A stretch of DNA of 64,000 bases from Diploptera punctata. Lineage: Eukaryota > Arthropoda > Insecta > Blattodea > Blaberidae. The translations under genes and the position numbers were made by a program. The DNA lies in NCBI GenBank assembly GCA_030220185.1, contig JASPKZ010009665.1, positions 1 through 64,000 on the forward strand, read 5' to 3'. Under the pieces are notes generated by a model, which saw only the letters and a list, made by a program, of their open reading frames with translations, did not search any database and was not told where the DNA came from. The first letter of the stretch is position 1. Each line of letters begins with the position of its first letter. Below are positions 55,130-64,000 of this stretch, one piece after another.

Positions 55130-55475
55130 GATAGCTCTACAGAAGGATGTACAGAGATTTAGATCTGCTGAAATGAAATACCTTCGGAGGACTGCAGGAT
55201 ACACACTACTAGATCACAAAAAAAAAATAAAGACATCTTAGAAGAATTACACGTGGAACCTTTAGACAACAAAATTTGTGATTATAAGTCAAGATGGATG
55301 CAACATGTTAATCGAATGGAAGATCACAGGATACCCAAACAAATGTTAAGATATCAACCTGCAGGAAGAAGAAGACCAGGACGTCCGCTCAAAAGACTTC
55401 TGGATGGTGTTTCTGTTGAGGCCGAAACAGGTCAACAAATGGCCTAAATTCGTGAATGTACTATGATGATGATGA
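55130..55475 (+). mobile_element. LINE fam7 3' end, copy 2
   Basis: Pieces read LQKDVQRFRSAEMKYLRRTA, GYTLLDHKK, then [40 protein letters not shown] and [20 protein letters not shown], stop, and GAATGTACTATGATGATGAT. Confidence 0.82.
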
Positions 55476-55489
55476 TATAAAGTTAGTCA

Positions 55490-56000
55490 AAAGAAGGTAA
55501 AGTTAAAAAGAAATAAATAAAGCTGTTAAAACCTAAAAAAAGGTAAAAAAGGACCAATAAATAAAAAACAAGTCGAAAAAGGACATATGAAATCCACCAT
55601 TTTCTGGCCTACAATGACCCAAAATGTATTTATATTATGTTGGGCCTCGTCATCAGACATAAAAAAATTATTTCGTCATTATATTCGCCATGTTTAGTAC
55701 GAATGTGTGTTTGAATAGCTGTATCGTCTTAATGTTGTGTTGTCTTGGAGGAGGCCTTGATTACTCATTCTGGGAGACCTTTCATGTCCTTATATGGCCA
55801 TAAAAATATGTGTGTGATTCTAGTTCAAGATCCCCCCTCCTACAGTTCATGTCAATATAAGGCCCGGATAGCGTGTGGCATGTAAAATGAATTAGTGAAA
55901 AGGAAAAAAAAAAAAAACAATGTAATGTGATTGTGAGATAATATTTTCCAATTATCACCTGTATAACTCACTTCCTTAAAATTATGGGTTTTAACTAAAA
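55490..56000. other. No gene seen
   Basis: Sequence beginning with AAAGGTAAAAAAGGACCAAT-like purine-rich words, then mixed DNA with an A14 run at 55904-55917. Phrases such as AAAAATGACC are reminiscent of 1-60 on the opposite strand. No supported frame. Confidence 0.35.
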
Positions 56001-56002
56001 GA

Positions 56003-56280
56003 AAACACCATCTAGAAAGAATGAGTTCAAATCGGATCTCCAAAGCTGTTTATAATTATATACGAAGAGGACAAAGATCACTGGGCCGTCCTATGAAAGG
56101 CTGGAGGGAAAATTTTCTATATGACCGTAACAGGCCTTGGTCTAATACTTGGAAGGAAGAAGAAGAACTAAAAGAGAAGAGAAGATCATAGAAGGAGCTG
56201 AAATGAGATTTCTGAGAAGTGTGGCTGGCTACAAACTTCTAGATAAAAGAAGAAGTGAAGATATTAGAAATGAGTAAATA
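56003..56280 (+). mobile_element. LINE fam1 3' end plus an unrelated LINE scrap
   Basis: 56003-56167: [40 protein letters not shown] then GAAGAAGAAG. 56168-56280: IIEGAEMRFLRSVAGYKLLD and KRRSEDIRNE from another family, starting exactly after the fam1 tail. Confidence 0.75.
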
Positions 56281-56299
56281 TTTTTAAAGTTTTAGATAT

Positions 56300-56738
56300 A
56301 AAATAAAAGAATCTTCAAGGCACAGTTAGTCCAAAAGCATTCTAGACTGAAACTGTATAAAACACTGGCTCTTCCGACTCTTTTGTATGGTAGCGAAGTA
56401 TGGACGTTGAAACAGAAGGATATACAGAGACTTAGATCTGCTTGAAATGAGATACCTTCGGAGGACTGCAGGATACACACTACTAGATCACAAAAAAAAA
56501 GAAGACATCTTGGAAGAATTACACATGGAACCTTTAGAAAACAAAATTTCTGATTATAAGTCAAGTTGGATGCAACATGTTCATCGAATGGAAGATCACA
56601 GGATACCCAAACAAAAGGTAAGATATCAACCTGCAGAAAGAAGAAGACCAGGACGTCCACTCAAAAGACTTTTGGATGGTGTTTCTCTTGAGGCCGAAAC
56701 ATGTCAACAAATGGCCTAAATTCGTGAATGTACTATGA
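56300..56738 (+). mobile_element. LINE fam7 3' end, copy 3
   Basis: Pieces: [96 protein letters not shown], then TACTATGATGATG. One frameshift before EMRYL. Confidence 0.82.
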
Positions 56739-56944
56739 TGATGATGGTGAATCTAGAAAAAAACTGGAAAGAACATGTTCAAAGAATGAAAGATGATTGG
56801 ATTCCAAAAATTATACTTAATTACAAACCAGTAGGAGACAGGAATATTGGTAGACCAAAAAAGAGATGGATTAAACTTTTTAAATACGAATCTATGAGAC
56901 CGGAACAAGCCACATGGGCTTAATCCGTGACTGTTGATGATGAT
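56739..56944 (+). mobile_element. LINE 3' end (short, unnumbered family)
   Basis: Reads NLEKNWKEHVQRMKDDWIPK, IILNYKPVGDRNIGRPKKRW and ESMRPEQATWA, stop, then GTTGATGATGATG. It starts exactly at the GAT tail of the preceding fam7 copy. Confidence 0.75.
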
Positions 56945-57995
56945 GAAAATTATTTACGGTAAATGTTGTTCTTCCCTTATACGAATATGTCTAAATGGCT
57001 CAAAGAGTAGGGTGCGTGTAGGCAAACAGTTTTCAGACACTTTTGAAATCCAGAATGGGTTGAAGCAGGGAGATGCACTATCTCCTCTACTATTTAATTT
57101 TGTACTAGAGCATGCCATTAAATCTTTAGAGAATGAGGAAGGCTTACAACTGAATGTTATTAATAAGCTGTTAGTTTATGCTGATGATGTAGTACTACTG
57201 GCCGATAGCGAGGAGATACTAAAGGACAACACGCACACACTATTTAGTAACACTAAGAAATTAGGACTGGAAGTAAATATCAGTAAAACTAAATATATGG
57301 TCACACGTAGAAATTCAGTATATAATGGAAATGGACAGCTAATGACAAATGAGGGAAATTTTGAGGAAGTGGCTGAATTCAAATACCTAGGAACAATAAT
57401 CACAAATAGGAATGAGATGCATAAAGAAATTAAACATAGGCTCAATTCTGGAAATGCGTGCTATTATGCATTGCAGAGACTTTTGATTTCCCAACTCCTT
57501 TCAAAAAACGTTAAGCTGAAAATATATAAAACTATTATTCTACCAGTTATATTATATGGGTGCGAAACATGGACTCTTACTTTAAGGGAGGAAAGGAGAT
57601 TACGAGTATTTGAGAATAAAGTTCTTAGGAAAATTTTTGGACCAAAGTGAGATGAACAGACTGATGAATGGAGAAGACTACATAACAATGAACTACATGG
57701 TCTTTATAGGAAGCCAGATATAATAAGAACAGTTAAGTCTCATAGACTGCGATGGGCAGGACATGTTGCGCGTATGGGGAATGAAAGACGTGCATGGAGA
57801 CTTCTTATAGGAAAGCCAGAAGGAAAACGCCCAGTTGGTGGACCAAGAATGAGGTGGGAGAACAACATTAACTATGATTTGAGGGAAGTAGATTATACAG
57901 GGAATGATTGGAAAGCATTAGATCAGGATAGGGATGTATGGAGAGCTTATGTCCGCGCGGCCATGAACCTACGGGTTCGATAGTGCCAGTGAGTA
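56945..57995 (+). mobile_element. LINE fam2, fullest copy (RT palm to C-terminus, single nonsense codon)
   Basis: The frame from 56934 reads RVGKQFSDTFEIQNGLKQGD, ALSPLLFNFVLEHAIKSLEN (motif B), LLVYADDVVLLADSEEILKD (YADD), VNISKTKYMVTRRNSVY, EFKYLGTIITNRNEMHKEIK, ILPVILYGCETWTLTLREER and FGPK. A TGA at 57648-57650 replaces the Arg codon found in the 48-kb copy; the same frame then stays open to 57983 (ENNINYDLREVDYTGNDWKA, RAAMNLRVR). Endonuclease and early RT motifs are missing. Confidence 0.9.
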
Positions 57996-58104
57996 AGTAA
58001 GTAAATGTTGTTCTTCCAACTATTTCTTGGCCTACCTACTGAATGCTTTCCTTCTGTTTCCATACCCCTTTTTAATTTCGCATTCGCATTACATGTCCTA
58101 CACA

Positions 58105-58180
58105 TCGCATGTATTTGGTGGAGTTAAGGCCACATGGCTTTAGCTTCCACTGACCAGGACAAAAGTGTTACATTAAAATA
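58105..58180 (-). mobile_element. LINE fam9 3' end fragment
   Basis: The - strand reads TTTTGTCCTGGTCAGTGGAA, GCTAAAGCCATGTGGCCTTA, ACTCCACCAAATACATG, with the GGCC-type hairpin seen in the + strand copies. Confidence 0.5.
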
Positions 58181-58329
58181 TATAAATCACGATAGTATTA
58201 GATACTAAACTATTATCTGGCTAAACTGAATAATAAAAATAAATTTACAACAAATTCAAAGGCATTAAAATTAAAACTAATAAAATAATATGTACACAAA
58301 GGAAGAATAGGTCTAATCTACTATACATG

Positions 58330-58785
58330 AAAAAATAAAATAATAGATAATAGTTAAAAAACTAAATACACGCTTTATTAGAAAACCGAACTAAAAAATG
58401 AAAAATAATCTTAATTTACAACACGCTTGGGATAAAATTAAAGTGGTCAACAAAAATCATCACCAACACATCTAGAATAAAACTAGAGTTATCAACAAAA
58501 AAATAATTTTACCATCAAAAGCGTGGGGTTCTCTTTATCAATTAATATATTTGATGATAAACAGATATTGGTAAAAGTAAAGCTTCTAAGAAGAAAACGT
58601 AAGAACTCTAAAAAGCACCCCACGCTTTAGATGGTAAAATTATTTTTTGTAGATAACTCTAGTTTTATTCTAGATATGTTCAAGATGATTTTTTTGTTGA
58701 CGACTTTAATTTTATCCCAAACGCGTTGGAAATTAAAATTATTTTTCATAATTTAGTTCGGTTTTCTAGCAACAAAATGGCTGAA
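58330..58785. mobile_element. Foldback element H, copy 1
   Basis: The left arm (GGGATAAAATTAAAGTGGTC, AACACATCTAGAATAAAACT, AGAGTTATCAACAAAAAAAT, AAAGCGTGGGGTTCTC) is mirrored on the right (CACCCCACGCTTTAGATGGT, AACTCTAGTTTTATTCTAGA, GACTTTAATTTTATCCC). The arms are about 170 bp around an 85-bp centre with AATATATTTGATGATAAACA. Copy 2 is at 61288-61762. Confidence 0.8.
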
Positions 58786-59615
58786 GCTGTCGAGTCTTCT
58801 GTTGCTGTGTCGCCATTTAATGTTTTAAACACAAGTCTGGGAAACTTTCACTAGTGGGAAAAACAGTTATTTTAAATGTATTTCACAAGTTCAGTAAAAA
58901 AAAATCTCACCAGCTTTCTTGTAATCTACAATATTCAATGATCACTTGTCTCCCTGTCAATGTGACAGTAATGGTGGCGCAAATGGCGGAAGGATACAAT
59001 TGGCGTTTGTTTATGTTAGGAATCACTCTAAGAGCGGATAAAGTATATTAAAAGTCATGCGCGTGATTTTGTTTTCAGCGCAGTCCACCACATTTAAATA
59101 ACTGGCACGAGAAATTAATGTTTTGCCAATTAACCCTTTAATTGGCAAAACACCCTTAAATTAGCTAAACACTAATAACTGATAACTGGATAAGGCGAAG
59201 TCTAGCTTCACCCAGTGTGCTGCGTACGTTAGAACCCACTAGGGCTCTTTGGCAGCTAAGTTAATAGTGGCTATCATTACGGGGTTGTAGTTCACTTAAC
59301 CCGAGCCTATTTGGCGACGCTAGCGTTTGTGTGCAAATGGTGATGAAATTTGGACAGAGATAGGGATGTGATGACCCGAAGCAGGGACATCAGAAACCAC
59401 ATTGCTTTCAAGCCGAGAGTCGGAAATCCAGCACTGTGGAATGAGCCACGCTACTCCAGGTGAGAGCACATCGCCAAATCTCTGGCTGGATTTAATGAGG
59501 AGTAAATCAGATGAATATGTTTCTATGTACAGCACGCCACTGGGGCAAGCGTCCAATACTGCGTACCATAAAATTTGTATGCAAAGATGTAAATTTGTGC
59601 ATCTTGCTTACATTT
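58786..59615. other. No gene assigned
   Basis: Contains CAAAATGGCTGAAGCTGTCG (58775) and mixed-composition sequence; TTAACCCTTTAATTGGCAAA at about 59130 is echoed in ACGAATTTAAGGGTTAA phrases at 55110 and 63080. Frames here (for example 59402-59680) have no recognisable motif. Confidence 0.35.
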
Positions 59616-60118
59616 TCAGTTTATCATGGCATCAATATGGGGAAGTTGCGCTACGTTGTGTAGGTCTGTCATCCTTGTGAAACGCGGTGCTTGAAAAATT
59701 ATTTTCAAACACTTATTCTGTATAATTTGTATTCTTCGTTTATGCTGTTTTGCGAGGATGCTCCAGGCCTCACATCCGTACAGTAGCATGCTGCGGATCA
59801 CGCTTTTATACAGTAAAAGCTTGATCTTACGTGACAATGTATTCGACCTGAAAAATGGGTATAAAATTGCAATTACTGCATTTGCTTTATGTTGTAGGTG
59901 TCGAATATGAATTTTGAACGTAAGCTTGGGGTCCAGATGGACCCCAAGATACTTCACTGAAGGTTTAGCTAAACACAAATTACTTCTGTTAGTTATTTGA
60001 ATGTGGCGGACCACAGTGAAAACGGAATCTTGTATAACTGTCAATACTAGGTATACTGTATAATTAGACACATTTAAGTCGTTTATTTTTATTTGTTTTC
60101 TTTGGATTTATCTAAAAT
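59616..60118 (-). mobile_element. Jockey-like LINE reverse-transcriptase C-terminal part
   Basis: The - strand frame 60071-59616: SVFTVVRHIQITNRSNLCLA, KPSVKYLGVHLDPKLTFKIH, IRHLQHKANAVIAILYPFFR, LSRKIKLLLYKSVIRSMLLY, GCEAWSILAKQHKRRIQIIQ and NKCLKIIFQAPRFTRMTDLH. VKYLGV.LD.KLTF..HI, YKS.IR..LLYG...W and Q.K.L..I..APRF are hallmark Jockey-clade thumb motifs. Confidence 0.85.
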
Positions 60119-60119
60119 A

Positions 60120-60431
60120 TGTCCACCGCTGTGGTCTCGAGGTAGCGTTCGGCCTTGTTACGCAGCGGACCCGGGTTCGATCCCCGGTCGGGGCAGTTTT
60201 TCTGGGTGAGGTTTTTATCGGGGTTTTTCCTCATCTGTAAGACAAATGTCAGGAAAACTTTAAGGCCGGAAAGGTCCCCGAAATCATATGACCATCATCA
60301 TCCTTCACCGGTGTGGAAAGCAACGGGAAGCTACCACACCTACAATTCCCTAGTAAACCTGCGAGCATAGCATGAAAATGCTATGATTGCAGTGAAGGAC
60401 CTGCCTTCGGGCAGAATTACTATGGATGGAT
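60120..60431 (+). mobile_element. SINE-B, copy 4
   Basis: TGTCCACCGCTGTGGTCTCG, AGGTAGCGTTCGGCC, CGGGTTCGATCCCCGG (B box), GGTGAGGTTTTTATCGGGGT, GGTGTGGAAAGCAACGGGAA, ending GGGCAGAATTACTATGGAT. About 312 bp, lacking the long ATC tract of copy 3. Confidence 0.88.
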
Positions 60432-60436
60432 CTCAT

Positions 60437-61287
60437 CATCATCTGCATTCATGGATTAGGTCTGTTGACCCTTTCCGACTTCAGCCCATCTCTTTCTAGG
60501 TCTGCCCACATCTCGGGTGCCTTTAGGTTTGTATTTTGTTATTTGTTTTGGATATCTATCTTCATTCATTCTGTCTATGTGTTGCTTCCATTTTTGTCTA
60601 TATGTATCTATTTTATCAGTTATTGCAAATATTTCAAGTTCCTGTCTTATTTCTGTGTTCTTGCTTCTGTCTTCCTTAGTGCACCCTTTAACAGATCTCA
60701 AAAATTTCATTTCTGCCGCCGTTATCCTACTTAGATCTTGTTTTTTTTATGTATCCAGGCTTCTGAACCATAGAGCAGTACCGGTACTGCCAACATTTTA
60801 TAAAATTTCAATTGGGTCTCTCTTGTTTGTTTTGTTATTTAGTGATCGTTTTATCGTACCACATATTCCCTGGAATTTTGCTATTTTATTATTTATATCA
60901 TTATCATAATTAAATGAAATGTCACATCCTAGATAATTGAGATGGTTCACCTGTTCTATGATTTTGTTTCCTATTACTATTTTCGATCTGATTTGATTTT
61001 TCTCTTGGAATGCCATTACCTTAGTTTTTTCTATGAATATTTTGAGATTATATTGTTCACATATATTATGTAGTTTAAAAATATTCCTTTGAAGTTCGTC
61101 TTCTGTATTTGCTATTATTACCTGGTCATCAGCGTATAATAATGTTTTCAAGTAGTGTGTTTTATCTAACTTTATTCCTTCATTTGTTTCTTCGTTCCAT
61201 TTTTCTATTATATCATTGATGTATAGGTTAAATAAAACTGGAGAGATACTGCATCCTTGTTTAACTCCTTGATTAGTATTGGATGGA
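60437..61287 (-). mobile_element. LINE fam4, longest copy
   Basis: - strand: frame 61151-60798 reads MKTLLYADDQVIIANTEDEL (YADD box), QRNIFKLHNICEQYNLKIFI, EKTKVMAFQEKN, VNHLNYLGCDISFNYDNDIN and IKRSLNNKTNKRDPIEIL; frame 60710-60456 continues MKFLRSVKGCTKEDRSKNTE and KYKPKGTRDVGRPRKRWAEV. Motif B (QGVKQGCSISPVLFNLYIND-like) is readable near 61265-61205. A GATGATG tail at 60432-60440 abuts SINE-B. Confidence 0.85.
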
Positions 61288-61762
61288 TCTAATAAATAAT
61301 AGTTTTAAAAAACTAAAAGATCACGCTTTATTAGAAAACTAAAAAATGAAAAATAATTTTAATATCCAATACGCTTGGGATAAAATTAAAGTGGTCAACA
61401 AAAAAATCATCTCCAACACATATAGAATAAAACTAGAGTTATCAACAAAAAGAAAATAATTTTACCATGAAAAGCGTGGGGTGCTCTATATCAATTAATA
61501 TATTTGATAATAAACAGATATTGGTAAAAGTAAGCTCTCTAAGAAGAAAATGTACATATCATAAAAAGCAGCCCACGCTTTTGATGCTAAAATTATTTTC
61601 TTTTTGTTGATAACTCTAGTTTTATTCTATATGTGTTGGAGATGATTTTTTTGTTGACCACTTTAATTTTATCCCAAGCGTATTGGATATTAAAATTATT
61701 TTTCATTTTTTAGTTTTCTAATAAAGCGTGCTCTTTTAGTTTTTTAAAACTATTATTTATTT
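61288..61762. mobile_element. Foldback element H, copy 2
   Basis: The outer AATAATAGTTTTAAAAAACT and AGTTTTTTAAAACTATTATT, inner AAGCGTGGGGTGCTCT and AGCAGCCCACGCTTTT. The arms are about 190 bp and pair almost fully; the centre ATCAATTAATATATTTGATA matches copy 1. No ORF. Confidence 0.82.
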
Positions 61763-61873
61763 TTTTATTTTTTAGTATTAATATTTTACAGAATAATATA
61801 AAAATGTAAATATCGTTAAATTCGATACTATTGTAGTATGAGCTAAAAGTAATACTCTTCTATAAAAAAACTC

Positions 61874-61965
61874 TCCCAGCCGGATTTGAACCAGCGACGT
61901 ATGGATTACTGAAATTATATACCACTGAGAGTTCACTGCTCTACCAACTGAGCTCTTACAACGAT
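61874..61965 (-). tRNA. tRNA-like sequence, possibly intron-bearing or degenerate
   Basis: The - strand reads GTAAGAGCTCAGTTGGTAGA (A box), GCAGTGAACTCTCAGTGG, an AT-rich insert, then GCTGGTTCAAATCCGGCTGG (B box). Good boxes, but an extra 15-20 nt sits between the anticodon region and T arm. It could be an intron, a long variable arm or decay. Isotype not assigned. Confidence 0.45.
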
Positions 61966-62025
61966 TGACTAAAAGTCGACAAGTCCGCAACCTATTATAC
62001 CAGTTTTCATTTTTTTGATTTTCGG

Positions 62026-62990
62026 ATGATTCTGGCCAGGATTTTAGAAACAAAATATGAAATTATTGTATTGTCACGGGTCCTCTACAAGTATACAAAG
62101 TTTCAGGTCGATCCAATGTTTCTAAGTGGGTGAAATCGCGTTGAAAGATTCCGTTACATTGATACAAAAACATTTTTTTTTTATTTTCTGATGATTATGG
62201 CCAGGATTTTAGAAAATAAATATGAAACTATTGCATTGTCACGGGTCCTCTACAAGTATACAAAGTTTCAAGTGGATCCAATGTTTCTAAGTGGGTGAAA
62301 TCGCGTTGAAAGATTCCGTTACATTGATACAAAAACACTTTTTTTTTATTTTCGGATGATTATGGCCAGGATTTTAGAAAATAAATATGAAATTATTGCA
62401 TTGCCACGGGTCCTCTACAAGTATACAAAGTTTCAAGTGGATCCAATGTTTCTAAGTGGGTGAAATCGCGTTGAAAGATTCCGTTACATTGATACAAAAA
62501 CACTTTTTTTTTTATTTTCGGATGATTATGGCCAGGATTTTAGAAAATAAATATGAAATTATTGCATTGCCACGGGTCCTCTACAAGTATACAAAGTTCA
62601 AGTCGATCCAATGTTTCTAAGTGGGTGAAAATCGCGTTGAAAGATTCCGTTACATTGATACAAAAACACTTTCTTTTTAATTTTCGGATGATTATGGTCA
62701 GGATTTTAGAAAATAAACATGAAATTATTGCATTGCCACGGGTCCTCTACAAGAATACAAAGTTTCAAGTCGATCCAATGTTTCTAAGTGGGTGAAAATC
62801 GCGTTGAAAGATTCCGTTACATTGATACAAAAACACTTTCTTTTTAATTTTCGGATGATTATGGTCAGGATTTTAGAAAATAAATATGAAATTATTGCAT
62901 TGCCACGGGTCCTCTACAAGTATACAAAGTTTCAAGTCGATCCAATGATTTTAAGTGGGTGAAAATCTCGTTGAAAGATTCCGTTACATA
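62026..62990 (+). repeat. Tandem satellite, about 166-bp unit, six copies
   Basis: The word ATGATTATGGCCAGGATTTT (first copy ATGATTCTGG) begins at 62026, 62191, 62356, 62522, 62688 and 62855, spacing 165, 165, 166, 166, 167. Units share CACGGGTCCTCTACAAGTAT, ACAAAGTTTCAAGTCGATCC and GAAATCGCGTTGAAAGATTC. The array ends in a GATA run (62990-63006). Period not a multiple of three in most units, so not coding. Confidence 0.9.
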
Positions 62991-63009
62991 GATAGATAGA
63001 TAGATACAG

Positions 63010-64000
63010 GTCAAGCTAATATAAAGCGTGTAAAATATGAAATTAACTGAACCAACTGATGTATCCAAAAGGATACATTACGAATTTAAGGGTTAAAGGA
63101 TTAAGGAAGTTGGAAAACAATAAAAAAACATGTAATGTAAGTGGATTCTTTACAATAATTTTATTCTCTATTTCACTAATCTACATGATATCTGATCACG
63201 TGACGGAATGGAGGTTTGGTTAAGGACTTGAAATGACATTGAACAACTCAACAGGAATGATCGTGGGAGAATGTTTGGCAAGAAAAGGCCGAGGCTCTTA
63301 GGTTTGGCGGGTAAAAACAAGGAACTAGTCACATTTCTTTAAATAAAAAAAAAACTGAACACCTCTGTTTTCAATACATATCAAAACTTACTTCTATACA
63401 ATCAAAATTATAATTATAATTATAATAAAATCAATTTATCGTTTTTGAGAAAACAATTTGAGAAATAATAATAATATTGTTTTAACATTTTTATCCTCTT
63501 TGGTTAGAATGTATTACACTTTCATTTCTTTTAAGAAAAGAAGCTAAAAATAATAAATTAAACATAATGAAACTTTGTTTTTAGCAACTTTCATTCTTAC
63601 TTATTATTACAAGAGTATATACTCTTTGACTAGGACTGAAAACTGCTATTCATCTTTTTATAAACAAAACCCTAGTTATCACCTGATTTTATTTAACAAT
63701 GCGATCTTTATGTTCATTATTATATTCATTAATAACTCTTATTTCATTTAACATGAACTAAAATACATGATTGCACAATAATGCAGTTCAATCCAGTTGT
63801 AAAATATTTATTCTTTGAGGCCCTCTTGGTAAAATAACTAATAAATTATTATTTAAATTAAACAATATTTGACTCGTCTTCTTTTTTTTTATTTTGGTCG
63901 TGTTTGATCCACGAACTGTCGCAGAAAGTAAAATAAATTAAATAGGCTATGTAGATTCACATACATTTTATGAATTTTTGAAATTATTTTTTAAAAGCAT
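63010..64000. other. AT-rich end of window, no gene seen
   Basis: ACTGATGTATCCAAAAGGAT then ACATTACGAATTTAAGGGTT repeats 55087-55125 with few changes, so a dispersed repeat lies at 63050-63100. The rest is AT-rich, with TAATTATAATTATAAT at 63408 and no supported frame. Confidence 0.4.

Overview
This window is nuclear DNA from an animal with a large, repeat-rich genome. It is AT-rich, carries dense retroelement relics, and contains a single recognisable host gene split by introns with canonical GT/AG borders. The mix of repeats (many endonuclease/reverse-transcriptase LINE 3' ends, Penelope-like GIY-YIG relics, several tRNA-headed SINE families, tRNA-Ser(GGA)-like repeats) fits an insect, most likely Blattodea (cockroach or termite). 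The order is an inference from general knowledge, not from a search.

1-24 kb: the last five coding exons of a heparan-alpha-glucosaminide N-acetyltransferase (HGSNAT) orthologue lie on the + strand (4766-4887, 6447-6616, 11006-11192, 13519-13631, 23574-23755). They join in frame as 257 codons plus a stop. The introns hold LINE, Penelope-like, SINE and foldback insertions. The last intron (9.9 kb) holds a young LTR retrotransposon (14892-20937) with nearly identical 1.19-kb LTRs, one gag-like coiled-coil ORF and no pol. A hAT transposase fragment (388-546) and a piggyBac-type mini-element (11670-12215) are also present.

24-33 kb: Penelope relics, a fairly complete LINE reverse-transcriptase ORF (25156-26145), an isolated copy of the tRNA-like unit (about 26312-26632), and several nested LINE and SINE insertions.

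33-34 kb: a non-repetitive patch with three CCAAT boxes, then a 12-codon ORF ending in a strong splice donor (33693-33728). This is a candidate promoter and first exon of a second, unidentified + strand gene.

35-49 kb and 54-61 kb: mosaics of 5'-truncated LINE 3' ends of about ten families, often one inside another with visible target-site duplications, plus SINEs and non-autonomous DNA elements.

49.6-53.55 kb: a tandem array of about 303-bp units, each holding a tRNA-Ser(GGA)-like gene with A box, B box and Pol III-type T-run. Twelve are on the - strand and a thirteenth is inverted at the right edge.

62.0-63.0 kb: a separate six-unit, about 166-bp satellite.

The most interesting layer not explained by plain gene annotation is a set of hammerhead-ribozyme-like motifs (CUGANGA, stem II, GAAA, closing short stems I and III) in Penelope-like 3' ends and in long inverted-repeat elements. 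All clear copies share one extra nucleotide between CUGANGA and stem II. No rRNA gene, CRISPR array or prokaryotic operon is present. All family assignments come from reading translations and motifs by eye.
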